From positions 133,829,023 to 133,893,022 of the forward strand of contig CM061231.1 of the NCBI GenBank assembly GCA_030844895.1: 64,000 nucleotides of DNA, given 5' to 3'. Of the stretch, positions 25,230-35,567 are shown one piece after another. The position numbers were made by a program, and so were the translations under genes. The notes beneath the pieces were generated by a model. That model was not told where the DNA came from, did no database searches, and saw only the letters and a list, made by a program, of their open reading frames with translations. The DNA comes from Ambrosia x helenae. Lineage: Eukaryota; Streptophyta; Magnoliopsida; Asterales; Asteraceae. Within the stretch, counting starts at the first letter, position 1, and the number at the start of each line of letters is the position of its first letter.

Positions 25230-25470
25230 AAAATGCCGTCTCGAGAACCGTCTGACAGGCAATGGGAACCGTCTCCTTGGGAACCGACTGAGAGGCTTTG
25301 GGAACCGTCTCGTGAGACGGGTTGGTACCGGAAGCCGTCTTTTTCGTACCCGCTGACGTCTCAGGAGACGGTTGATAACTTTTAAAAGACGTCACCGGAG
25401 ACGGCTTTTTCGTACCCGAACTGGCTCAGGAGCCGTCTCCGGTGGGATCGGATATATTATTTTTATTATA
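25230..25470. repeat. GAGACGGC-rich subterminal region of the MULE
   Basis: Dense, irregular copies of GCCGTCTC and its reverse complement, in both orientations, continuing into the right TIR. Subterminal motif arrays of this kind often bind transposase; that role here is inferred. Confidence 0.6.
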
Positions 25471-25750
25471 AGCCGAGCCAAAGACGGCTTAACTTGAGCC
25501 GTTGGTGAACCGTCTCAGGGACCCCACCGGAGACGGCTTTGCGGCCCTGACACGTCTCAAGCCGCCACGGGAGCCGGTGGCAGACATCGGGATCGTAACC
25601 GCCACGTGTTGGGTTGCTACTGGTTGGAAACCAAAGGCTCTCGGAAGACGGTTCAGCCCTTTTGGAAACCGTGTCCCGTCTCTCCAAAGACGGTGGAGAG
25701 GGCTATTTATGCAAAACGCTCGGTCAAGGGGCTATTTTGGCCATTTTCCC
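25471..25750 (-). repeat. Right TIR of the MULE
   Basis: Reverse complement of the left TIR with few differences, ending GGCCATTTTCCC against the TTTTTTTAT duplication. Confidence 0.9.
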
Positions 25751-26601
25751 TTTTTTTATTTACTCGCATGAAAATTATTTAACATTTTCAAGATATAAAC
25801 AAAAGTTGTTTAAAAACTAAAGAAATTAACTTTAAAAATGACCTATTGTGTTCTTAGAATCATGTTACATAACATTTGATTATGTCAATACACAACGTTT
25901 ACAAGGTTGAGAACCATAAAGACTTTGGGTTTAAGAACTTGACATAAGTTTGGGTGATATTAACTAATGCACCTTACATCCACTCATTGAATGTCTTAGC
26001 TATGGTTGCACGGTATGGTTCAAAGTGGAAGCCAGGGTCAAGTGGGAGTGGCGGGAACACTGCCCGCCACCTTAGTACCACTTGTTTTCATTTTTTTTTG
26101 GGTAGTAGTTCCCAAGTCTTTTCCGCATCTCATTTTATGGTCTTGATGATTTGGTTTTATTGCATGCTTAATTAATTTACTTAATGTATTTTCTTGTAAT
26201 GTACCACTGATCAAAGCATATATATACCGTATAAAACATTAGACTTTTTTGTTATCAATACAACAATACATAACACTCGATATATAAAAGAGAAAAACTA
26301 ATTAATGTTTATAAGAAAAGTCAATTCAAAAGCATGTAAATATTGATTAATAACATCTATTCATGATTAGAAGAGTTGTGATAAGCCTACCTAGTCGAAT
26401 AAAGTCTCATGAGTGCGTATGCATGGAGGCTGAGTGCATGATTTCTCTCATAATAATAATAATTTAATAAGTAGCTAGAGTGGTTCCATTCTTTTTATAA
26501 GTATTTGGGGGTGAATTTATTGGAGAACATAAAAGTAAAAAAGTGTAGGATGAAACATGTAAAAGAATTTATAAACAAAATCACTTTACATGTTAAAAAA
26601 A

Positions 26602-26630
26602 CTAGGTGTATTAATACGCGTATTGCGCGT
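26602..26630 (-). mobile_element. Helitron-like 3' terminus (minus orientation)
   Basis: The minus strand reads CGCGCAATACGCG (short hairpin), then 11 nt, then CTAG followed by T. This is the hairpin-spacer-CTRR|T pattern of plant Helitrons. The 5' end was not identified. Confidence 0.4.
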
Positions 26631-26860
26631 TTTTCACATGACGCGTTAATGCGGATTTTTCAAACTCAATATTTAAACAAACTTACTCAATGCCTAACAT
26701 GTTATCATTCAATTCCGTAACAAATATGTTAATTCAAAATTCAACCAATATGATGAAAACCCACAATCATTCGACTTAACCTCACCCAGAAGCCATGTAT
26801 TTAGTCATCATCAATGGGTACACAACAACCCACACAGAAACGAACCGGAGGTCAAATGAT

Positions 26861-27025
26861 GAATAAAATAATAATATAGTTAAAAAAATTTTTTAAATAA
26901 AATAATAATATAGTTACTATGAATAAAATAATAATATAGTTAATATGAATAAAATATAATAATATAGTTAAAAAAAAAGTTTTTAAATAAAGTAATATGA
27001 ATAATAAAATAATAATATAGTTACT
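26861..27025. repeat. AT-rich minisatellite
   Basis: Five or so units of (GA)ATAAAATAATAATATAGTTA, separated by ACTATG, AATATG or a run of A/T. Confidence 0.8.
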
Positions 27026-27230
27026 ATTCATTTAACTTTGTCTATTAATATTATATATAATTAATTTTGGTAAAATATTTTTCAGAGTTTTTTTTATATA
27101 AACATATCCGATGTTGTTTTAATAAAAAAATAACAAAATTAAATAAAGCTCAAAAACAGTTTTAAAAAGTAATTTTTTTTTACAAAATTATTTTTTATTT
27201 GAATGGATTATACATTATATATAGTATTAA

Positions 27231-27265
27231 CTAGGTTCTAGCCCCGCGCGCGCATTGTTGCGCGT
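27231..27265 (-). mobile_element. Helitron-like 3' terminus (minus orientation)
   Basis: The minus strand reads CGCGCAACAATGCGCG, a perfect 6-bp-stem hairpin with a 4-nt loop, then 12 nt, then CTAG followed by T. A is on the outer plus-strand flank, as expected for an insertion between A and T. 5' end not identified. Confidence 0.5.
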
Positions 27266-28262
27266 TAAACCAGTTAAAACACCTTGTCGCCTGTTGCGCA
27301 ATGATAATACTTCATATTACAGGTACTAACACTATGCCTTAAATAGTTTCAAAAGGACGCTAATCGAATTCAATTATTTGATTTCAAAGTTCAACATTAA
27401 CAAAATAAAAAAAAAAATGCAAAAATCATTATAAAAATAAGTAGCCTATGTATAGCACGCAGTAAAAAGTTGAAGACATAGGAAATAATGTAAAAGTTCG
27501 AATGAATAAATTGAGAATATATTATTAGAACATACGGAGTGAAGTGGGGAAGATGGCTATGAAGCGTTATGTGGTATTTGTGGGGCCTAGTGTGAAGGGT
27601 GAAAATTGTGGAGAGTGGAAGGGGAGAGGGGGAAGTGACACGTTATTTAAATGCCCACATTTCCATTTTTTGTTGTCACAAATTAAATGTCCATTTCCAA
27701 AAATAGAAATACAATTTTCAGTTTTGCTCATAAAATACAAAACACAATCATCACTTTGAGAATATTATTGTCATTTTATCACATATAAACAAAATATTTC
27801 TTAAAATGTGTGTTTTTGGTCCCATGACATTTAAATAGAGACGAAGGTAGTAATAAACTAATTAAAAGCTAATTTTTTTAAAAAAAAAACATAATTAAAA
27901 TCATAATAATTAATAATAAAATTCCATAAAATGCATGAAAAATTAAAAAAGAACATCAAAACTATACTATATTATAATGCATGAGGGAAGGGTAGTTTAA
28001 GATACCCAAAAGTTAAGAACTTATTTTCATTAATAACCTTAAAATGGGGGTAAAATAGGCATTCATACAATATTTACATTTTAATACTTTATTTTAGTTA
28101 CACTTTAATCCCTTAAACTTTACTTAACTTTTGCTTATTTAAATTATAGTTAAACTTCTTTTTCTTATTATAAGCAAACCATCCCCATGATTTTTAAATA
28201 GTCATATTTGTTTAGATACGTTTATACTTTTATAAAAAAAATAAAAAAAGTATATCATAATA

Positions 28263-28267
28263 ATGAG
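28263..28267. other. Target-site duplication ATGAG (left) of the SIRE element
   Basis: Identical to 39812-39816 immediately after the 3' LTR. A 5-bp duplication is standard for LTR retrotransposons. Confidence 0.95.
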
Positions 28268-28987
28268 TGTTAGGACAAAGAGGATTGGTGAAGCCACTTT
28301 TGGAAACCTTAGTCTAATTCACTTCTGTCATTTTGGCTAAGTATAGAAGTACTGAAGAGAAGACAAGAAACTGCTGAAAAGAAGATATGAGAAGTGCTGA
28401 AGAAGAAACTTCATCAGAAGTTCTGAAGTCCAAACCAGACAAGTTCACTTCAGAAGTACTGAAGACAAACTACTCATCAGTAGTTTGTCATTCATCAGCA
28501 CTTAGCATCAGATATTTTCCACCGCCTTTTGTATCAGTAGTTTATTGTTTATTATTACTTTTAGCTGTAATTGTTTGTTTCAATGTTGCAACTTGTGCAA
28601 CTTGTTTCTGATATTTGTATACTTGCTTTATGGGCAAGTTACATGTATGTAAACGTCTATAAATAGGAGGCTTCAACCTTCTATTTTAGACATTGATTTT
28701 AATAGAAAAATCCTTCAAACACTTTCACTGTTCTATTCCATTTCAGTATTTATTGTGAATCTGTCTAAGTATCTAATTCTCATTTACTGCTTAGATTCAT
28801 AATAAATACTTGTCATTATTAGTTTCAATCATCAAGGGGGAGTAATAACTCCTCTTAAGTGTAAAAAGTGTTGCTTTAACTTATACATTCCGCTGTGCTT
28901 ATAATCTGATATACAAGAGCTTGCTAAACACTTAAGTGTCAAAGATAGCAAGTTCTTACTTAAACAAAAGAGCAAACTGATCCAACA
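28268..28987 (+). repeat. 5' LTR of the SIRE element
   Basis: Begins TGTTAGGAC and ends CCAACA. It contains a TATA box (TATAAATA, 28658-28665), AATAAA near 28799, and a 20-bp palindrome AAACTACTCATCAGTAGTTT (28467-28486) among many ACTNCTGA motifs in the U3 part, upstream of the TATA box, where enhancer-type control would act. Confidence 0.97.
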
Positions 28988-28989
28988 AT

Positions 28990-29001
28990 TGGTATCAGAG
29001 C
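28990..29001 (+). promoter_or_regulatory. Primer binding site (initiator tRNA-Met type)
   Basis: TGGTATCAGAGC, two bases after the LTR; the standard minus-strand primer site in plant Copia elements. Confidence 0.95.
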
Positions 29002-29147
29002 ATTGGTTTATCTGATCACATATCAATCTAACAAATTGAGAATCAGACACAAAGCTCTTATTGATACTCAATAAAAGATCAAAAGTTCACTTTTTATCAA
29101 ACATCCATCACTTAAAAGAGTCATCTGACAAATCAATACTCTTTAAA

Positions 29148-29894
29148 ATGGATCCACATAATACTGGTTCTGCTACTAAACCTGCCATGCTTGTAAGAAA
29201 TGAATACAACATATGGCAAAAGAGAATGGCACATACCTTGCCACAGACCAACACAGGTTGTTGGAGATCTGTGATATATGGTCCTCACAAACCAGTAAAC
29301 ATAAATCTTGAAACTAAAGTTGAGGTTCCTAAAGAACCAAAAGACTATACAGATGATGATTTCCTAAAACTTGAGCTAGATGCAAAAGCATTCTCTATGT
29401 TGGCAATGGCTCTCCCAAATGAGATATACTCTGGCCTTTTACATTGTGAAAGTGCCAAAGAACTCTGGGATTGTCTTAAAGAACAGTTTGGAGGAACTGA
29501 AGAGGTGATTGCCAACACCAGAGAAATTTTAGCTCAACAATATGAGACATTTGCTCATATTAATGGGGAAACTTTAACTCAACAATTTGAAAGATTCTCC
29601 TCATTAATATCTGAGCTAAAGTTAAATGGTCAGACCTATACAACAGTATCTATGCTACATAGATTTTTAAGGTCTTTACCAGACAAATGGGAAACATACT
29701 CCATTGTTTTAAGATCCTCACCAGATTTCAGCTCCCTCACTCTTACAAAACTCCATGGGAGATTACTTACTTTTGAGAGAGAAATTGATCAAAAGAAGAA
29801 ATTGCAATCATCTGGTAAAACTGCTGATGACTACCTACCAGGTAGTACAACACTTTTGGGACAAGACTCACCAACTTGTTCCTATGGATCTTAA
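29148..29894 (+). CDS. gag: Gag, N-terminal part (UBN2-type capsid), ends at an in-frame stop
   Basis: The ATG at 29148 follows the PBS and leader. It encodes 248 residues with the Copia UBN2 gag pattern: FLKLELDAKAFSMLAMALPN, the ELWDCLKEQFGG block, and LLTFEREID. It ends at TAA 29892-29894, but the same frame is open again straight after and runs to 31724. In the decayed copy the matching codon is not a stop, so this is most simply a point lesion that cuts the zinc-knuckle half from the capsid half. Programmed readthrough is an alternative, though this is not the gag-pol junction. Confidence 0.85.
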   Translation: MDPHNTGSATKPAMLVRNEYNIWQKRMAHTLPQTNTGCWRSVIYGPHKPVNINLETKVEVPKEPKDYTDDDFLKLELDAKAFSMLAMALPNEIYSGLLHCESAKELWDCLKEQFGGTEEVIANTREILAQQYETFAHINGETLTQQFERFSSLISELKLNGQTYTTVSMLHRFLRSLPDKWETYSIVLRSSPDFSSLTLTKLHGRLLTFEREIDQKKKLQSSGKTADDYLPGSTTLLGQDSPTCSYGS

Positions 29895-31724
29895 GACAAC
29901 ATTGACATAACAACTGGGATCTCATCAGAAAGATCTTTCCCAGGTTATGACAATGATGACCAAAGTCAAACTGCTGATAATCTATGTTTTATCATGGATG
30001 ATTTGAAAAACTTTAACAGTGATGACTTAGAAGAAATGGACATTTTACACCAACTGGCCATGCTAAGCATTAAAACTAACAAGTTTTATAAAAGGTCAGG
30101 AAGGAAATTTCCAGGATTGACCAGTAATACAAAAATTGGTTTTGACAAATCTAAACTGAGATGTCACAAGTGTCAGAAGTTGGGACACTTTGCTAGAGAG
30201 TGTAGAAACTCTAGCTTTAACCAATCACAATCTGGAAATAACTTTAACCCCAATTATAATAGGAATAATGGAACTCAAGGGAGTGCTCATTTTGTACAGG
30301 TACAAGCTCCTCAACAGCAATACATGCCACAAGTACAATATGTTCAAATGCCTGCTCAACAGATGCAGAGCCAACAATCAATCCCTCCCTTTCCAGCTGC
30401 TCAACAACCTCCACAGCCTCAACAACCCTCTCAACAAAGTCTTTTCACCTCAGGGTATGTTGACTGGAGCAGTCTTCCTTTTGACACCACAGAGTGCAAT
30501 CCTGATGCAGACAACAAGATGTTTGACATCAATTGGGGAGAACCAGACAATGGCAGAAAGAACTTTGCCTTAATGGCATTTGAAGGCTGTACTTCAAAAT
30601 CTGCATTGTCACAGGTATCAAAAGAGTCTTTGACAAAACTTTGCTCAAATTCTTGCAAAGAATCTTTTGCTCTCATAAGAGAGACAAATGTGCACTTACA
30701 AGGAAAAGCCAATGATTTAGAAAGAAAATACACCCAGATGAAGTGTGATTTAGAGAGAAAACTTACTGCTAAAACAAAAGAAGCCTCTAAATTAACTAAC
30801 TCAGCTATTGAAACCCAAGCACAAATTAACATGATGATAGAAGATCTTGGAAACATCAGAAAAGAGCTTGCTGACACCAAGATCAGTTGTGAAAAATGGG
30901 TGGATTCTTGTAAGGGGTACCAGCTATTGCTAAACAAACAGAGTGCTTCAAATGTTAAGTTTGGCATAGGGTACCATCATGTTGAAACACCAACAGATTT
31001 CTCTCCCAAAACTACTGAAGATGGGAGAAAAATTGTTTCAAATGAAACTTCTGAAGGGAAAGACTGCACATCTTTCCATGAAAACTTTCTAAACAGAAAT
31101 CCTAGTATTTTCAAAGAAAGTACTTCAGAAGTATTAACAAAATCTGACAACAAGCCATCAGTAGTTTCATCTACATCAGGAGTTGAGACCCTGAAAACTA
31201 CTGATGAGCAAAATCTTTACACTAATGTCAGATATTTGCCTTTAGATCAAAAACAAAAGGCAAAAGAGTGTGAAATTTGTGGTCTGTTCAACCACAAAAC
31301 AGAGTTTTGTAGATACAGAAAAGGAATTCAGTTCAATCATAAAATTAAACAACAGGTTGTGGGAAATCAAATCAGAAATGATTATGAAAGAACCTTTAAT
31401 CCCAAGAAACAACAACCTGAAAACACCTTTTCTCAGAAAAAGATAAAATCTCAACTAAAATCTTTTTCTCAAAAATCTTTGTCAGTAGTTAGACCTGAAT
31501 CATCAGCAGTTTCACAAACTGCTGAGATTCAAAAACTAATGAACTTGGTACAACTACTGATGACCAAGGTTGATGGTGGTCCTGAAAAGGATACCACCAT
31601 GGTTCTTAATGAAAAATCCATTGCCAAAAAGACATGGATTTCTCAACCTAGTCAAGAACAAACTGTAACTGTTCTCAAGAGCAAACCCAAAGCCAAACAG
31701 GCTTGGGTTCCTAAATCTAACTAA
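29895..31724 (+). pseudogene. gag: Gag, C-terminal part (zinc knuckles, coiled coil), separated by the stop
   Basis: Same frame as the capsid part; the first ATG is at 29994. From that Met: a CX2CX4HX4C zinc knuckle at residues 57-70 (CHKCQKLGHFAREC), a Gln/Pro-rich linker, a long charged helical region (about 250-330), and a second CX2CX4HX4C knuckle from residue 426 (CEICGLFNHKTEFC). The tail is Ser/Lys-rich and ends WVPKSN. Zinc knuckles normally bind genomic RNA for packaging. It could be translated separately only by reinitiation. Confidence 0.8.
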
Positions 31725-31741
31725 TTTGTTATTATGTGCAG
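31717..31741 (+). promoter_or_regulatory. Gag-pol junction resembling a 3' splice site
   Basis: The gag frame stops at 31722-31724, and the pol frame, shifted by -1, is open only from 31721. No slippery heptamer is visible. The window reads CTAACTAAT, a T-rich stretch, then GTGCAG|AGAGTT: branch-point consensus, pyrimidine tract and AG acceptor. The AG leaves pol in phase 0. The decayed copy keeps the same layout (CTAACTAATC..CTTTTTGCAG|AGGGTC). Confidence 0.5.
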
Positions 31742-34700
31742 AGAGTTTCCAGGGGCTTAAACAGCATATGGTATGTTGATAGTGGAGGCTCTATGCACAT
31801 GACTGGATGCAGATACCTGATAAACAATTTTATCAGCCAAAGAGAAGGATATGTATCCTTTGGGAACAATGCTAAGGGATATGTGCTAGGACATGGCAAT
31901 GTCTCCTCTGGCAAAATACAGTTTGACAAGGTCAATCTGGTTGAAAACCTTGAATACAACTTGCTGAGTGTGTCACAAATGTGTGATAAAGGATATTCTT
32001 CCTTTTTCACAAAGACAGCATGCAAGATCATCTCACCAGAAGGCCAGAAGTTGATAGAGAAGATCATTGAAAATCATACTTTGCTGATTGCCAAAAGATG
32101 TGGCAATGTCTATGCAGTGGACATTGAGAAAGACAAAGTATTGAACAACACTGCCTGTTTCTTCTCAAGGGCATCAACTTCAGAAACTGATCTCTGGCAC
32201 AGGAGACTTGGCCATGTGAACTTTAAAACCATAAATAAAGTCACAAAAATGGGCTTGGTCAGAGGTCTACCTTTGAAAGTATACCAGTGTCAAGAACACT
32301 GTGTATCCTGTTTAAAGGGAAAACAGCATAAGTCCTCCTATAAGTCTATTGAAGAATCAAAAACAACTGCATGTCTTCAACTACTACATATGGACTTATT
32401 TGGACCTGTCAAGATTATGAGCCTTGGTAAGAAGAAGTACTGCTTAGTCATCATTGATGACTACTCAAGATTCACATGGGTATTCTTCTTATTCTCCAAG
32501 GATGAGGCTGCTGAAATCATCAAGTTCTTCATTCTACAAGTAGAGAAACAATATTCTCTACCTGTCAAAACCATTAGAAGTGATAATGGGACAGAGTTCA
32601 GGAACAAAACTCTGGATGAATTCTGTTTGTCTAAAGGGATTATTAGACAATACAGTGTTCCCAGAACTCCTGAACAAAATGGTGTAGTAAAAAGGAAGAA
32701 CAGAACCTTAATAGAGGGAGCAAGAACAATGTTAGCTGATTCTGGACTGCCCTTGTACTTTTGGGCAGAAGCAGTTAACACATCATGTTATGTTCAGAAT
32801 AGAGTTCTTGTGGTCAAGAGACATTCCAAGACTGCCTATGAAGTTCTTCATGGCATGAAGCCCCTTATCTCCTTTTTCAGGGCTTTTGGGTGTCAATGTT
32901 TCATCTTGAACATCAAGGAATCTATTTCAAAGTTTGCTGCCAAAGTTGACTCAGGTTACTTTCTTGGTTACTCTTCAACTAGAAAAGCCTACAAGGTTTT
33001 TAATTCTCACACCAGGATAGTAGAAGAAACATTGAATGTCAAGTTCAATGAGTCAAAACACACTCTTATTCCAGCACATCCTGCTGAACTTTTTGACCTT
33101 GACAACTTCCATTTTGGACCTGAGAAGGCTGTTACTTCATCAAAACCTACTTATTATGGTGACAAAAGGTTTGATGATGAGGATCCCACACCATGGACTC
33201 CTCAAACAGTTATCAAGTCAACTTCAAAATCATCAGCAGTTCCCCAAACTTCTGATCAAACAAGTACTGAGGAACACACTCAAACTTCTGGTTCAGTAGA
33301 TCCAACTACTGAAGATCAAGGAACATCTGAACCAGATATTATAGACCTCAGTAGTTTGTTTGAAGAACATGAGCCACCTACACCTGTCAGTGGTTTACAA
33401 CAACTGATTGAACACAGAGATCATCCACTTGATCAAATCATGGGTGATATAGCTTCAGGTGTTCTTACCAGAAACCAGCTCTCCAACTTTTGCCTATTTT
33501 CAGCCTTTATCTCACAGTTGGAACCAAAGAAGTACCAGGAAGCCCTCAAAGACAATAATTGGGTGCAAGCTATGCAAGATGAACTGCTTCAGTTCAACAA
33601 GCAGCAGGTCTGGGAAATCTGTCCCTTACCTCCAAACAAGCAACCAATTGGCACAAGATGGGTTTTCAGGAACAAGCAAGATGAAGCTGGTATGATAATC
33701 AAGAACAAGGCAAGACTGGTAGTTCAAGGGTACTCTCAAGAAGAGGGAATTGACTATGATGAAACCTTTGCTCCAGTTGCAAGGCTTGAGGCCATCAGGT
33801 TATTTCTAGCCTATGCCATTTCCAACAAAATTAAAGTTTATCAAATGGATGTAAAGAGTGCATTTCTGTATGGAAAAATAAAAGAGGAGGTGTATGTCTG
33901 TCAGCCACCTGGGTTTGAGGATCCTTCTCATCCTGAGTGGGTGTACAGACTGGACAAAGCTCTTTATGGGCTCAAACAGGCTCCAAGAGCCTGGTATGAT
34001 ACACTCTCCACCTTTTTACTCAAAAATATCTTTACAAGAGGTGCCATTGATAAAACTCTTTTCATTAAACATGTTGGAAATCATGTCCTACTTGTTCAAA
34101 TTTATGTTGATGATATCATTTTTGGTTCAACAAACACAAAACTGTGTGATGATTTTAAGAAACTCATGCAATCAAAATTTGAGATGAGTACAATGGGAGA
34201 ACTGCAGTACTTTTTGGAACTGCAGATCAAGCAACAAACAAATGGAACTTTTATACATCAATCAAAATATGTTAAAGAATTATTAAACAAATTTTCTTTA
34301 AAAGACTGTAAATCATGTTCCACTCCCATGACACCAATCACACAAGTTGAACCTGATGATCAAGGAAAACAGGTTGATCAAACCATGTACAGATGCATGA
34401 TAGGTTCCCTTTTATATCTAACTGCTTCTAGACCAGATATTATGTTTTCAACATGTGTCTGTGCTAGATATCAATCAACACCAAGGGAATCACACCTTAT
34501 AGCAGTCAAAAGAATTTTCAGATATCTGAAAGGAACTCCAACACTTGGAATTTGGTATCCTGCTTCAAGCAATACCAAGTTATCAGCATTTTCAGATAGT
34601 GACGATGCAGGGTGTAAGATGACAAGAAAGTCAACATCTGGTGGTTGTCAATTCTTGGGTAACTGTCTAGTGTCATGGCAATCAAAGAAGCAAACATCTG

Positions 34701-35044
34701 TTGCAACTTCAACTGCTGAAGCTGAATACATTGCAGCTGCAAGTTGTACATCACAGATACAATGGCTCCAATATCAACTTCTTGATTATGGAATCAAAGA
34801 AACCAAGACACCTTTGTTAGTAGACAGCAAATCTGCTATTAGCATCATTCAAAATCCGGTACAGTTCTCAAAAACCAAACATATTGAGATCAGATACCAT
34901 TTCATAAGAGATTGCTATGAAAAAGGCAAGATTGAGGTGAAGCATGTAGCAACAGCTAATCAAATAGCTGACATCTTCACAAAACCCCTTGACACATCAA
35001 CATTTCAGAAGTTAGTATCCATGCTTGGGATGCTAAATTTGTAA
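31721..35044 (+). CDS. pol: Copia Pol: protease, integrase, reverse transcriptase, RNase H
   Basis: Open for over 1100 codons; the first in-frame start-like codon is GTG 31736, so residue numbers count from there and no true initiator is evident. Protease: WYVDSGG (Asp15). GAG-pre-integrase: LWHRRLGHVN and CVSCLKGKQH. Integrase: Asp220, Asp283, then Lys319 where DD35E needs Glu. Chromodomain absent, as expected. RT: Asp705 in QMDVKSAFL and YVDD at 790-793, both intact. RNase H: SDSDDAG (954 onward; Trp usual at the fifth position) and STAEAEYIA, with VDSKSAI. It ends 523 bp before the third ORF. Strand transfer should be dead, while reverse transcription could work. Confidence 0.93.
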   Translation, partial: LICYYVQRVSRGLNSIWYVDSGGSMHMTGCRYLINNFISQREGYVSFGNNAKGYVLGHGNVSSGKIQFDKVNLVENLEYNLLSVSQMCDKGYSSFFTKTACKIISPEGQKLIEKIIENHTLLIAKRCGNVYAVDIEKDKVLNNTACFFSRASTSETDLWHRRLGHVNFKTINKVTKMGLVRGLPLKVYQCQEHCVSCLKGKQHKSSYKSIEESKTTACLQLLHMDLFGPVKIMSLGKKKYCLVIIDDYSRFTWVFFLFSKDEAAEIIKFFILQVEKQYSLPVKTIRSDNGTEFRNKTLDEFCLSKGIIRQYSVPRTPEQNGVVKRKNRTLIEGARTMLADSGLPLYFWAEAVNTSCYVQNRVLVVKRHSKTAYEVLHGMKPLISFFRAFGCQCFILNIKESISKFAAKVDSGYFLGYSSTRKAYKVFNSHTRIVEETLNVKFNESKHTLIPAHPAELFDLDNFHFGPEKAVTSSKPTYYGDKRFDDEDPTPWTPQTVIKSTSKSSAVPQTSDQTSTEEHTQTSGSVDPTTEDQGTSEPDIIDLSSLFEEHEPPTPVSGLQQLIEHRDHPLDQIMGDIASGVLTRNQLSNFCLFSAFISQLEPKKYQEALKDNNWVQAMQDELLQFNKQQVWEICPLPPNKQPIGTRWVFRNKQDEAGMIIKNKARLVVQGYSQEEGIDYDETFAPVARLEAIRLFLAYAISNKIKVYQMDVKSAFLYGKIKEEVYVCQPPGFEDPSHPEWVYRLDKALYGLKQAPRAWYDTLSTFLLKNIFTRGAIDKTLFIKHVGNHVLLVQIYVDDIIFGSTNTKLCDDFKKLMQSKFEMSTMGELQYFLELQIKQQTNGTFIHQSKYVKELLNKFSLKDCKSCSTPMTPITQVEPDDQGKQVDQTMYRCMIGSLLYLTASRPDIMFSTCVCARYQSTPRESHLIAVKRIFRYLKGTPTLGIWYPASSNTKLSAFSDSDDAGCKMTRKSTSGGCQFLGNCLVSWQSKKQTSVATSTAEAEYIAAASCTSQIQWLQYQLLDYGIKETKTPLLVDSKSAISIIQNPVQFSKTKHIEIRYHFIRDCYEKGKIEVKHVATANQIADIFTKPLDTSTFQKLVSMLGMLNL

Positions 35045-35567
35045 GTGTTTATTTTATTATTCTGCACATATTTTTCATTTTTCACTTACAAAAAGACAAA
35101 AAGTCTGAAACAAAACTTCTGAAAAGAGAGAAACTACTGATGAACAAAACATCAGTATGGGGATTATTTCTGAAAAGTGTATAACTTCTGATAAAATAAT
35201 CTTCAGAAGTTATGAATAAAAGTATTTATAAAACATTTCTCATCAGCTTTTAAAACTACTGAAGAGGAAATGGGAACTACTGATGAAGATAATCCTTCAT
35301 CAGCAGTTTAGTCAAAAAGGGCAAATCTGACTTTTCCCATCATCAGAGGTTTTGACCTAGTCAGTTTAAAACTTCTGATAAAGAGATTTTTAACCGAGGC
35401 GGTTTAAAAACTTCTAATAAAGAAGATTCAAGCGGCTAAAAACTTCTGATAAATACCTTTTTTCAACACTTATCCTTTCAAACTCAAAATATCCCTCTTT
35501 CTCTCTCAAAAAACTCTCTCAATAACCTAAACCTGCAAATCAACTGTTCGATCAAAACCTAAACCAC
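35045..35567 (+). repeat. Spacer between pol and ORF3, rich in ACTTCTGATAA motifs
   Basis: No ORF. Repeated AAACTTCTGATAAA, AAACTACTGATGA and reverse-complement CATCAGCAGTTT words, then a CT-rich leader just before the ORF3 ATG. It could hold a subgenomic promoter, a splice acceptor or an IRES for ORF3; none can be shown here. Confidence 0.6.

Larger units (their letters stand above)
21482..25750 (-). mobile_element. Mutator-like element with long TIRs and 9-bp duplication
   Basis: The 4269-bp element is flanked by perfect TTTTTTTAT direct repeats (21473-21481 and 25751-25759), although T-rich duplications carry less weight than mixed ones. Its ends are inverted repeats of about 280-290 bp. 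It carries two Myb/SANT-like ORFs and an Ulp1-like gene, all on the minus strand, and no MURA transposase that I can recognise. That makes it probably non-autonomous, comparable to Ulp1-carrying (Kaonashi-type) MULEs. The subterminal DNA is crowded with GAGACGGC / GCCGTCTC. Confidence 0.85.
25760..27955. other. AT-rich intergenic DNA with Helitron-like ends
   Basis: No convincing gene. Short ORFs at 25954, 26505 and 27544 have no motifs. Two Helitron-type 3' termini and a small minisatellite are listed separately. Confidence 0.3.

Noticed and set aside
30431..30967. 178-codon minus-strand ORF within gag
   Set aside because: Antisense to the coiled-coil part of gag; no motifs and no promoter context.
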